Made by a program: the position numbers and the translations under genes
Part shown: piece by piece, positions 21,265-34,504 of the stretch
Layout: every line of letters starts with the position of its first letter
Numbering within the stretch: position 1 is the stretch's first letter
DNA from: Heterodera schachtii
Lineage: Eukaryota; Nematoda; Chromadorea; Rhabditida; Heteroderidae
Direction of reading: 5' to 3'
DNA: 64,000 nt
Assembly: GCA_023374025.1 (NCBI GenBank)
Contig: SIJG01000086.1
Location: 124,001 to 188,000 of the forward strand
Notes under the pieces: generated by a model
Told to the model about the DNA's origin: nothing
The model's database searches: none
Seen by the model: only the letters and a program-made list of their open reading frames with translations

Positions 21265-22316
21265 GCTATAAAAATATTTGCTAAAAATATATTTTTCAAT
21301 ATTTTCGGTTTTTGTTACCACAGAACGTATCACCAAAGGATATTTTGGTTATGCCCCTCCCCCCCCCCCCCAATAAATCTCATTATCTCTTTCAAAGGAA
21401 AGTTTGGTAATTTTTGAAGCCCCTCCTTTTTCTTAGTATGCATATGGTTATTGTGAGTTATCTTCCAACGGCTCTATACAGTTCATCATCCAATCAAAGG
21501 AAAGTTTTTTTTTCTTTGGTTATTAATCCATAATTTTGTTAGACAAAAGTCCTATCGACTTATAGTCATTGGAGGCGTAAAAACAAATTGTAAGATTAAT
21601 CGTCCATTACCGTATTTTGTTTTCTACAAATACTGTATCACTGACGCATTTTTTTCCGCTAATTCCTCCTGTCCAACCTTTGTTAATGGTTTGCTCGTTT
21701 TGTCTTTGCACATTTTCGACTGCATTTGTTGCTGCGACATTTTTTGTTTATGAACAATATTTGGGGAATAGTTTGAATTGGTTTGGTCTTCTCTTATCTC
21801 TCCCATTTCGCTTAATGTTTTTGTGATTAGAACAAAAAGTTCATTAAAATGGTGCATACAATCCACCGAATCCGTCGTGATTTCGTCGCTGGTAAAACGG
21901 CGACCATTTCTGGGATGAATTGGGATGACCAGAGGAGAATTGCCTTCCATGAGCATCCTTCCCATTGTCAACAGTTAATCCGTAGACATTTGACGTGCCA
22001 TACATTTTATGGAGTCCGATTAAGAAATAAAACGGAAATGCGAGATTGTTGCACAAGTGAAGGAATACATTTCGTTTCGTTGAGAAAAGAAAATCCCAAC
22101 GCCGTCGCCCCTCGGCGCTTTCCCCGCCCACTCTTTCCTTCGCTTGCTTCGACTTTATCTACCGGTAACCACTCATTAACAAACAAAATGAAAGCATTTG
22201 TCAATATGATTTGTTTGCTTTTCCCGGTGCTTTTCCTCCCCTCATTTCGAATGCTTAACCTTCCACCGTTTGTCAGTTTTCGACTCGCTTTTTATTACAT
22301 TTGAAAAGCCCATTGA

Positions 22317-24083
22317 TCATGCTTTGAAATATCGTTGCGCTTTGGAATATGCGTCGATATGCACATTGTAAATTGGGTGAACCGATTCCTGAAAAAACAG
22401 TATAATTCAAAAGTTAAAATTAACTGACCACGATGTTTTGGTTACCACTCAGGATTCCATCTGAATAAATTTGGCTAACGGAAAGTCCAGAAAGCGTATA
22501 GCACGTGTGGTACAAATCGGGACTTCTGGAAAACACTCACAATAAGTTTTGAGAGATTTAATGTAGAAACTTGCTTGTCGGGTTTGTCCCTGAGACCCCC
22601 TGAAGGCGCTTGGCATGCCTCCAACACATAGGACTGCAAGGCCAAAGGGTCAAAAAGTTTAGAAAACGGCTGAAATTGGCTCTGATCATTGACAGCAGAA
22701 CTGTCCAAGGCAGAGAAACATGCAGTGTTCCAATAAGAATAGCAGCCGTCTACGAGTTTATTGGCACGACCCTTTAAAAATGAAGCGTCGTCGACCACAC
22801 TTAAACAAAATATCACTTGAAATCCGCCTTCGGAGGACATTTGGCGGTTGACAAGCCATCTGATTGCTGCATCTCTGTTCACCAAATGGACCTTCCGCAA
22901 CAAAGCGAGGCTCGCTAAGGCGCAAAAAGTGTAGCCGCTGTGCGCTTCACAGTTAGGCTCGCCCCCAAAACCGCCTTCGTATGTCTTACAATTAACTTTG
23001 GGGTTAGATAATTTTTGGCATATATTATTTTGGAACATTGCCGATCTCAAATTTAAAAATCGGTAACTTATTCCGGTGCATTAGCGGAATTTCTGCCAAA
23101 ATTATTTAGAAATGAAAAATCGACGATTTCAGTCATTTAGATGAGAATTAGCCACCTGACAACGCGTAAGCCAAGCAGCGGTGTCCCCAAAAAGCTGTTC
23201 TTGGCCTGGCAATTCACAAATGGACGCAACGGAAAGTGCACAATACACGGCCCTAACCCAATCCAAAAAAATCATTTGACTGTCATTCCGAAGTCCTTTT
23301 CACCTAACATCACTTTCGCCTTCCTTGTGAATGGTAAAACTTCCGTTCGGTTGCCGCATTGACAAAATAAAATTTCTGAGTGATTTCCGGTCGATTGATG
23401 CCAATGCTTCGTCAGTGCCAATTGTAATCAGTGACATGACCTGAAGAAGTGTTTTAATCTTATTTCATTTTGGCAATCAGTTAAAACAGACGGAAGCATA
23501 AGTTGTGGCCAAGTGGGGCATCTGACCAGGGCCGCCTTGGAAAGACCGATAAATCGGAAAAAGTTTGAAGAAGGACCTCCGTATCCGCCACTTTCAGTCT
23601 GGCAGCAGCCAATAAATGAAACGACCCTAAGAATTTGGAACTCATTTTCGGCACAATTTGACAATTAATCGAACTACAGACTTGCTGAGCAAATGCTTGT
23701 CCAATTTATGTCCGAGCATTTGAAGACCTATAAAACTGGAAAATAAATTGGAGTAGGAAATTGAGTAACTGTGAAGTGCCCAATAACAAAACCACGTCCG
23801 ACTCGCGTCCATCCCCTTAAGCAAAGGCTTCGCCATCAGAGAAACAAAACGCAACCCACGGAATATGCCGCGGGCAGTCCGCTCAGACTTCTCAAAACGT
23901 AGTCAATGTGAAGGCGCCGCTGCAATTCCGCCCCCTGGGCTTTAGCCCAATTGCGTCTTTTGTCGGCAATGAGACGCTCAATTTTATTCTAAAAAAGACC
24001 GACTATAAATACAACAAAAAGCTAAACTAATTATACACCTGCTCAAGAACTGTTGGTGTAACGAAAACATCATTTTCGGACAT
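22317..24083 (-). CDS. fntb-1: Protein farnesyltransferase subunit beta
   Basis: Multi-exon gene starting MSENDVFVTPTVLEQ (24083-24039). Conserved FNTB blocks in order: GMDASRTWFCYWALHSL (~23800), GGYGGGPGQMPHLATTYASV (~23590-23500, across a 41-nt intron), IDRKSLRNF...MRQPNGSF (~23380), AVYCALSVASICELPGQ (~23250), GGFGGEPNCEAHSGYTFCAL, EGGFQ-GRANKLVDGCYSYW and QAPSGGLRDKPDK (22990-22570), DLYHTCYTLSGLS (~22500), and SVHPIYNVHIDAY at the end. These include the repeated GGFGG/GGL motifs of the alpha-alpha barrel and the zinc/isoprenoid-binding regions. It prenylates CaaX proteins with the alpha subunit. Several introns are about 41-46 nt. One junction near 23,650 can be read as a 28-nt or a 64-nt intron, so that stretch is uncertain. 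The start is 172 bp after the VPS39 stop. Confidence 0.92.
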
Positions 24084-24255
24084 TGAAAGAATTTAACTAT
24101 TATAACGATAATTTGTATTTATACATTCTGATCTTAATATTTTGAGATTAAACCATTATAAATGACCTGTCGTTATATTAAATTAGGTAAGTTGTTTTAT
24201 TCAAATTTTTGTTACTATTAAATAAAAAAAAAGCATGGAATTTAATCCGTCAATT

Positions 24256-27200
24256 CTAATGAGCGACTTTCTTTTCTTTAATGTCGTCCATTTTGTTTTT
24301 GTAGCAGAAAAAGTGAGCGAAGGAATGGTCGCGGTTTCTGACGAAGGCACTGACACAAAAGAAGTGGATTTCATATGGCCATTAATTTGCCCAGGTTTAC
24401 CCACCTGTTCATGATCCTTTTTCTACAAATTGAGCATTCCACATTTTCGGTGATCGAAATGCGTTGCCGCTTCAATTCGTCCAGGCGATTCTTTGTTCTT
24501 CGAATCACCAAATTTGTGAAAGAGACAATCAAATTGGTCTGAAATATAATGGGATTGAGGAGAGAATTTGCTAAAATCAACAAACTAAGGCCAATTGATT
24601 GTTCAGAGACTCAAACAAAGCTTTAACCGCTTCGCAAATTCTGTTGAATGCAGTTGTCGGCGGAATGAGAGCAAAAGCGCCCACTATAAGCAAAGGTCGG
24701 TTCAATTGGCTTTTCCTCTTGCGCTTGCCTGTGTCTATTTTGGTCGGATGCCTTTTGAACAACTTCAGCGCCTCCGAAATGTTTGGTTTACGCCGAATTT
24801 CGTAATCACTTTCAACTTGAATGACCTCTTTTTGAGGCATTTCGCCTTTTATATAATAATGGAAAAGGTCGAAGAAAATCTAAATTTCATAAAATCGTTT
24901 TGTTTGTCCGTTTGATTTACGTTGCGAGTAGAAGCATTTCTTTCATCGTAATAAGTTTGGCAGTGTCTTTCTGCGCCATTGAAATCCATCAAAATTTCCG
25001 TATAAATTTTCAATGCGTTTAAATGCTGTCCTAATTTCCCCATAATGATCGCTCTCTCCTCCATTAAATCTTAAACAATTAATTGTAAATAATAAGTGTT
25101 CCAAAGTCAAGATTACTTAATTCGAACAAAAAGATTAGATTTTATTGGAAGCGAAGTGCGACATTCTCGGCTCAATCCTTTTAGACCATATAAAATTCAA
25201 AAAATTTTCAAGGCTATTAAAAAAAATATTTTTCCCTACAAAAATAAGAAGCCAAAGTCAGTTATTTCCACCTCGGAGTCGCATGCTAACCCATATGAGC
25301 TTTTTAAACGTGCAAATGCTTACTTTGGTCTTCCCCAATTAGATCTCTTGCACTTTCAATCGAATAATGCTGGTCGGTCGCCAAAAAATATTGTAATTTC
25401 CTTCTCAATATAGATAATTCATCATCTTCGGCGACAAAAGATGGAACACCAATCGACGGAGAGGAGAGCGAATGGAGGAACTGACCGAGCAACGTCTTGC
25501 ACCTGAGCACGTATTGCTCCAACAATTCCCCGTGAAAGTGGGGACTCTCATCACTCCATTCGTAAATAACGTGTTCCTAAACAGGGAGGGGGTTCGGTGG
25601 CAACAAAAAGAAACATACGACGAATGAGAGAAGTTGTCTTATTGTAAGGTGAAGTGTTGGAAATTAACTTATTTTAATAAACCTCAAAGTTCAGAAATAG
25701 TGAACTTTTCTGTTCATGTTATATTTTGAATTTGTCCATTTCACTCACCAAATAAGGAATGGCTGCCGTTATGCACTCCTTTTTGAGGAAGTGCAGCACC
25801 ATCTCCCGGTCAAATTTCACGCTTGGTTCTTCGCCCCTTTGTTTTGGGTCTGTTTCTTTGTCATCCATAGAAGTGAATATATGAAAAGAAACTTTGATAA
25901 AAATTAAATGTTCCCATCCCTTCTTATTATTTTGTACCTGAACACCGAGTTCGATATTGGCAGACAAAATGGGAGCAGAAAACTCCAAAATCAAAGGCAT
26001 TTGGTCGCGTTTTAAGCGGCGAAGAAAATGAACGATGTCCTTAATGCCAAATGTCTCGTGTTTTTTGACCTCTCGCTGAAGCAATTCAAGATCTTGCGAA
26101 AAGAAAAGGCTGTGAAGGAAATTAAATGGAAAAACCTCACATTTTCTGTACATTTTCCTCTTCTCGTAAAGTATCAACAATTCTTCAAACATTCTGTTCT
26201 GGTTGAGGTCCTTTTCCGCCTCCGACACAATACAGCAGCAATTCTTCGAACGCAGCAACGATTTGACCATGGACGGGTTCACCTTAATGTGTCATTTTGC
26301 AAAGTTAAGCTGATGCTTTGCTTGAAAAAAGGACTCACTTTTATGTAACACTTCAGAAGCACCGTGTCAATCAGCTCCAAAGAAGCTTCCTGCCTTTTTA
26401 GCTCGTTTGTGCTTAAAATTCGTTCGCTATTTCCATTGTTATAATCCAAATAATGTTGATTGACCAAGGCGATGCATTCCGCCCTTCGCTAAACGATTTT
26501 ATGAATGGGGAGGCTGAATTGGAATGAGTAGTTTTTTTTACCGAGACGAGAAACTGAATAAGCGCTTGAGTTGCACGTTTTCTCTCATTTTCCGTTATAT
26601 TCTCTGAGGAAACTTCAAATAATTGCAATTCGGCCTGAGCGTACCGAGAAATCACAGCGACATATTTGTCAGGGATCAAAAAAGGGAACAGATTAAGCAC
26701 CAACAAAACATCTAAATGCTTGAAGTAATTAGGCTGCAATTAGCAAATACTCTTTTACCTGTATTTAGACGGTTGTGTATTTCAAAACATTTTGAAAAAT
26801 TTCTTTCCAAAAAGTGTTTTGCAGCCAATTGGCGATTGATTGCCGTCCGTTGAGTCGGCGATGCCTTAATTCACGGATTTAATATACCTTTGAGGAATGT
26901 CTGTTTCAGTACCGCGAGTTGTGCTGCCAATTCGAATTGTTTCTCTTCAATCAAAAAACGAATGTTTTTCTGAAGATGACTTTCGGAACAAAGCTTCCAT
27001 ATTTGGGATTCACTCGCGGCGTAAACTAACAATAAACAGAGCATTAGCAAAAGATTCATCACTGACCAATTCCACTGAAAAAAGGTTAGAATTAATTAAG
27101 CTTTTATTTACAATTTGGTAACCTGCCGCCTGGACAAATCACCGAAACTCTCAGCAGGGGAATCTTTTGGATTAGCATCGGAGGATTAACAGAGCGAATC

Positions 27201-28430
27201 TCAAGCAGATTTTTTGGTAATATTCCGATCAAGTAGGGATGGTGGTATGCTATTGTTTTGAAAAAATGAATGTAATTTAATTTAACTTACTCAATGAAAG
27301 TATTTGGTCCGAAAATTTGCAAGTTGTTAAAATGAGTAATCATCTTTCCAGAATTGGGCTCAAAAAATTCGACTGTGCTGATTTCTCGACGAATGGCCAC
27401 TATTTGCAGGCCCGACATAGCGACAATCAGTGGAGCAATTTCGTTTGACTCGGTCCGAATGGTTTCCACTTTAGTCGGACTTTTTGCGAGACTCATGCTC
27501 TAAATGACGAACTCACAAAAATAAATTGAATAAATTGGTTGTTACTTTTTCGTCAATCAAATCATCTCTGTGGAGGAAATGGTCCATGTCCCAGAATTGG
27601 AACTCGCATTTAAATGCCAGAATTAAATTGTTGACACCGCACCTTAAAATTGGTTAAAAATTACCAATAAGTATTAACAGTAAGTAGTGACCAGGAAAAC
27701 CATTATGCGGAGCACGGTTAGAAAATTGATATTACACAGGATAATTTACGCAAATCTAACAAAAAAAGTCTGTATTTAACACATACCAAACAACGGCTTG
27801 GGCATTCTCAGGAAGAGTAATCGGTGCACACTCGTTAATTTCACAAAGTTCACCCAATAAATATTTGAAAATGTGTAAATGCTTTCTTGCGGAAATTGCA
27901 ATATGAATAGTTTGGCTCTTAAAAAACAAAAACTATTGATAATCGTCTTTGCTCACCTCTGTCACAAAATGAGAAAATGCGGAAATTGATTTGTACTTAG
28001 AACATACATCCAAGAGCCTGAAAATAGAGGACCAAATTAAAAAAAAAGGTAAATTACACACTTAAATGGTTCTACAGCATCATGAATTGACAAATGTACA
28101 TCCGTTAAACATATAATTAGATCGTGCGACTCAACCACTTGAAGCCCAATTATTGGACGTCTTTCAAAAGTACGACATACTTGATATTCATAATGAAGTT
28201 TGGAAGTGTCTAAACATTACGATTGGTTATAAATTGACGGCATAAACAACCTGCTGAGTTCTGATTGCATGTTATGAGATGGCCTTGTCTTGATCCAATG
28301 AATAATTTTCCTTTCGAAACTAAATCTCATAAAGAGAAAGTTGTTCATAAAACAAACCATAACTTCCGATGGATGATGCTTCGATTGGTAATTTAGAAAC
28401 AATTTCTTCGTTTGTATATGCTTCATACAT
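24256..28430 (-). CDS. vps-39: HOPS complex subunit VPS39
   Basis: Starts MYEAYTNEEIVSKLPI (28430), like the VPS39 N-terminus, then CNH-domain segments through ~27290 (FERRPIIGLQVVESHDLIIC; SGLQIVAIRREISTVEFF). The alpha-solenoid/clathrin-repeat region follows: LIEEKQFELAAQLAVLK (~26940), DTVLLKCYIKVNPSMVK, FEELLILYEKRKMYRKCELL, REMVLHFLKKECITAAIPYL (~25790), LRRKLQYFLATDQHY (~25410), EERAIIMGKLGQHLNALKIY (~25040). The C-terminal zinc knuckle is split by an intron: CSICRKRIMNSAF...HSFAHFFCYKNK, ending at 24256. VPS39 tethers late endosomes/lysosomes with Rab7 and also contacts mitochondria. About 15 exons; individual joins in the CNH part were not all resolved. It shares a ~395-bp divergent upstream region with cyclophilin copy 1. 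Confidence 0.92.
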
Positions 28431-28825
28431 TTTTGTGATTTATACAGTGAAATTCAACAAACATGAAATCATTCGAATTCGAAGGCTTTTAAAAATAGAA
28501 AAACATTTTAGAAAAAAGTTAAATGTCGCGAATTACAAAGAAAAAAGAGAAAGGACGAGATAGTTTTTTTTCTGCACGTGGAATTAACCCACAATGCGTA
28601 TCAGGGATATGGTATTTCGAGGCCCCAAAAATTTCCCACCATAAAAATGTCCGACCGAAATCGGATTCCGTGCCATCCCTGATGCGTATATCATCAACTA
28701 GCGCAGGAGCGTTGGGAACGCATAATTTTACAGCATTTTAACGCATTTTTGAGTTGTAAAATTTATTCTTTTATTACAGAATAGAAAAATTTGTTTGTTT
28801 ATTCTTAGTTCTTACAATTTGAGAA

Positions 28826-30016
<1,191 letters not shown>

Positions 30017-31467
30017 AAGTGACAAATTTGTGCATCGTTACAGCTCATTTTTGAGATAATTAATTATTGTTTCGTAAGATTTTGCACTTTGTTGCTCGAG
30101 AAATATGGCGTGTTTACATAGAAATAGGCGATTGTTTAAATTCGTTTAAAATTGTCCAAAATCAATTATCTAAAATTATTTATTCTGCAAATTTAGCACT
30201 TTCTGGCAACCGACTCCCAGACCCGAATTCGAACAAAAAAGTAAAATCGTTTGAATTCGGTACGGGGTTGTTCAACGACCCAAAGCTAAAGTGGCCTTTT
30301 ATACAAGAATTTTTGATTTTAAATATACCTATTTATCTTAAAATGGATTTAGCTTAATTTCGTTATTTTTTGAAAATTTGCTCATAACCCCTTAATTAAG
30401 ACTTTTTAGTGCCTATTTTGTGGGTTTTTCAGAGCCCAAAGCCTACCTTTTTTGCAGTTTTTAGCACCTAAAAATCGTATCCCTTATATGAGTTTATAAC
30501 CCTTGGACGATTCAGTCCCAAGACATTTGGCCGCTTCAGTCACAGATCCATAACTCGGTCCAAAGTGCTTCCCGCAAAAAAACTTTTGGATTTGTGCATT
30601 CCAGACCGAGAGGCGTCGAATGATTTATCATTTGTTGGATTTGGTGAGATACAACTATTCTTCCCTAGAAACATATTTTTAGGATCTTGCAAATTAAAAA
30701 AAATTCAAAAAGTCTGATGCAGGTAATATTACCATAATTTTTTTTTTTCTACAAAAACCAAAAAGCCTCAAATAAATAGGATTTGAAATACATCCCTTAC
30801 AATTCATTTTAGACTAAATAACTAATGCTTTGCGAACAGCATTTTGCTTCTAAGTTAATGTTGATTTCAACCGCATCAATCTCAAAAAATATGGGCTTCT
30901 CCTCAATACAAAGTTCTTCGCTTCATATTCTCAACAATATTCTTATAAAATTTTTGGAACAGACGGCAAAAGAAATTTGTAAATTAGCCGAAAGTGAGAG
31001 ATAAAAAAGCATTGGATTTAAATAAATTTTAATTTGAGTGAGGGGAGACAATGCCAAGTTAAGCTCCGAAGATGCTGCTGTTCTTCTTCTTGGAATGCAT
31101 TTCTCAATTGACGAATTGTCTCTTTATCTGAACTCGGTCGCTCACTTCCCTTTTTTGCGCGCGGTAAGTAACTTTTTTTGTTGAAAAATTGGAGCTAATC
31201 GAAAGTTTTTGACCATTGAACTTGGCCTAGATTTCCTGTGCAAAAATTGGCTTTTTAAGGCTTGGAGCTGTATTTTTTGAAATTGGTTTTAAAATGCAAA
31301 CATGTTTTTCGGAATAACAAAATTTCAAAATATTCAGGAAATCCAACTTGCCTAACCTGGGCCTTGATTTTTTTTCATATTGGCCTGGATCCTGGTTGAG
31401 CTTTAGTTCCTATGAAACATTAGTAATGTTTTTTGTTTTTTTTTGGATTTATTATCCTTAATGTCTA

Positions 31468-32082
31468 GGGGCCAATGGCAAAGGTGTAGATCATTGGTCC
31501 CGAAATTTTTTAATTTAATTTTATTTTTTGAAAATTTTTTAAACACTTTTCTAGGGGTATTTTGAGGCGCTGAGAACGAATCTGGCCTTTATTTCGACCA
31601 ATTCCGAATCCCTAACCCGAACTCGTACATTTTTTGAGAATTTATTTTTAAGTTTCTCTTAAAACATTGTTTTTAGTGTTTTCGGGGTTGCTGATCACGA
31701 ATCTGACATTCATTTTGACCAATTCCGAATACCGGACCCGAACTCGAACAAAAAATCGAAAATTCAAAATTATCAAAATTCACTTTTATATTCGTATCTT
31801 TACAGAATGACCATGTTTTGCTTTTTAAATGGTTTTTGACTAAAATTAACAACCCTGAAAGCACTAAAAACAATGTTTTAAGAGAAACTTTAAAAAAATT
31901 AAAAATAAATTCTCAAAAAATGTACGAGTTCGGGTTAGGGATTCGGAATTGGTCGAAATAAAGGCCGGATTCGTTCTCAGCGCCTCAAAACACCCCTAGA
32001 AAAGTGTTTAAAAAATTTTCAAAAAATAAAATTAAATTAAAAAATTTCGGGACCAATGATCTACACCTTTGCCGGGGCCAAT
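31468..32082. mobile_element. GGCAA-family foldback element
   Basis: The element is 31477-32073 (597 bp). It begins GGCAAAGGTGTAGATCATTGG and ends with the inverse. GGGGCCAAT lies on both sides (31468-31476, 32074-32082), an 8- or 9-bp TSD. The interior has paired copies of the CTGAGAACGAATCTGG / CCAATTCCGAA core. No ORF. Confidence 0.8.
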
Positions 32083-32888
32083 TGGTATATATTTTCAGAA
32101 GTTTTTCTCAAAAATTATTCCTTAAAATTCAAAACGGACAAAGCCTTATTTGTTTGTTTTTTTTGTTGTAAAATTCGTTTTTTTGGTTCAAATTCAAAAA
32201 TTAAATTGAATCGATGAAATTTCAAAGATTTTTTAAATTATTTCAACTATGAAATGCTTTGCAAGTTGGTTTCCATCAATGAAATAATTTTTTAGACTAT
32301 TTTAATTTTTCATATTCGTAATCATAAACCATGGAAAATCCCGAATATGAAAGGAGGAATTACATTCAAAAAACCGGGCTGTCGCCCAGTTGCCCACGCA
32401 TTGCTTGTGTTCCAAAAGCTTCACAATTACTTTAGGTGCCAACTTTTCCTGCTCAAATTTGCCAGGGACAGAATATCGATGAGAATTTTAATACCATGGA
32501 AATAACCGCCATGTTAGACCCTGCAGAACGGTAAAAATTGACAAAATCTAAAAGGGGGTTCCCTTTCTCAATTTTAATGATGTGGGTCCCGAAAACCCAA
32601 AGGGATGACCCTTATTTTAAATTTTATTGTCATTGCAAGACTTTTTGAGGCGTTGATTTCTTTTCCGACATCTATTTAAACATTCCGATTTTTTTTCCAA
32701 AAAAAAAAACGCGAATGCAAAAATAAAAAATAACTTTTTGACTTTTTTCGAGTTTGGGTTCGTGATTGGTCAAAATTATTTCTCTTTCTCATAATCACGA
32801 AAACCCATATGAACGAAATATTATGACTAAAAAAGATTTTGCAAACCAAAAGACTGTCTCCTTTGGTATTATCCATTTTTCTTAACTT

Positions 32889-33386
32889 TTGTCAAGAATT
32901 GTTGAAGCACGTAAAGACTTCCCCACGTTTGCTGGAAAATCATGGAGACAATTTGCAATTGACCGCTGTGTCGCCGACATTAATTTGAATGGCACTTTGG
33001 ATAGTTTGGCATCGCCAATCGTGAGCAACCAACGTCTTTGTCTTCTCACCATTAACAAATTCGACTTTTTAGTTGGATCTCCGACGAATGTCGTCGAGAA
33101 AAAAAGTAAGGAAAATGTTCGCCGAAAATAATTCGAAAGCGGAAAGTCAAAACAAAAAAATCGACAATTCGAAATCGGAAAATTGGAACAGAGAAATGGA
33201 CAATGAGACGGGCCTCAAATCTGTGCTTAGCAAAAAGGTAAGAAAAAACGAAAAAAAACAACATATTTATATTTATCAAAATATATTTTAATGAAAATCA
33301 TGCAGGGTTTGACTCTCCGTTTGCTCAACTCCAATGCCGACACTCCGCCCGGGTTTTATTCGTCTCGTTCGATAATTAAAAAATGA
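32889..33386 (+). CDS. Hypothetical small gene, two or three exons
   Basis: A frame beginning MSRIVEARKDFPTFAGKSWR (32889), a Lys/Asn-rich segment ending ...LKSVLSKK at 33237 before a GTAAGA donor, and a CAG acceptor at ~33306 followed by GLTLRLLNSNADTPPGFYSS and a TGA at 33384-33386. The last join is in phase. The first segment is in a different frame and its junction is unresolved. I do not recognise the protein. Confidence 0.35.
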
Positions 33387-33989
33387 TTGACCACACTGTT
33401 ACATTTTTATGTTTGATTATAAAGAAGGTAAAAAGCAGTTCAAAGGCAAAATTTTCAGAAAAAAAAGAATCATTTAAAGCGCTGATTGTTAGAAAATATT
33501 AGAAAAATAATTAAAAATCAATTTTTCTTCGGCATTCGATGTGCCAAAAATGACAAAAATCGGGATCTTGTCTAAATGAAAACTTTTTCTTAATGAATCT
33601 ATGATTTTTCTGCCGAAGTTAAAAAATGATAAAATCATTTCCATTTTATTAATGTGCAGATATGACAAAATTCATTTGGCTAAACCAAAAATTTGTTTTT
33701 TTTTTATTTCTGTTTCCAATTTTCCGAGTCCAATCTGTCGGGAGCCGTTCATTGTGCCAAGATTGCTTACTTGATTGGCAAAAGCCTTCGAATTATTATT
33801 TTTTCTCGTCGGCCGGACTCGAACCTTTGCCCCCTTTTTCGTTGGATCTCTTGCAAAACATTTCTGTACGGTGCTGCTCAAGTTTATGGACTCGAAATGT
33901 TTCAGCCATTCTTTTTAGGTGCAGCAAATGCAGAAGAAAATTCCCATACATTTGAAAGTATTCAATTTCTGGTGAAATTATAAAATATT

Positions 33990-34500
33990 TTTGCCTTCGA
34001 AAGGGTCCCTTTTCATTTGAATGACAAAATAAAACAAATTCTTTTGCGTATTTATTAATTAATCCGTTCACTTTTCTCTCTCCATTTTATTTAATTATTT
34101 TATTAATTGAATTTTTATTTCGCTATTTTTGTATATTTTCTTTAAATATAAATAATTTTATTTGATTTTGTTATTATTTTTAATTCTTTTTTATCACATC
34201 GATCATCTGCAAATCGATCGATTAACATTTTGGAAATTTGCCACACATAAAATGGTTGGCATTTTCTATATCAATGAGAATATGATGGCATTTGTAATTG
34301 GCGAGTAAAAAAGGCGTAATTAATGTTATTTTTACCCTTCACTACCGTGTCCAACTTATCCTTTGTTTGGGCGCGGTTGTTTTGCTTACGGTATGAGTTG
34401 GGTGGTCCAATTAGCAATTAATTGCCCTTCCCCCGCCCTTTCACTCTCTCTTTTCTCCCCCCCCCCCCACCGTACATTACCGTAGTATCTCTTTTCCTTC
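33990..34500. other. AT-rich intergenic region
   Basis: Mostly A/T with a pyrimidine tract near 34440-34500 just before the GPCR start. No feature recognised. Confidence 0.5.
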
Positions 34501-34504
34501 CGAG

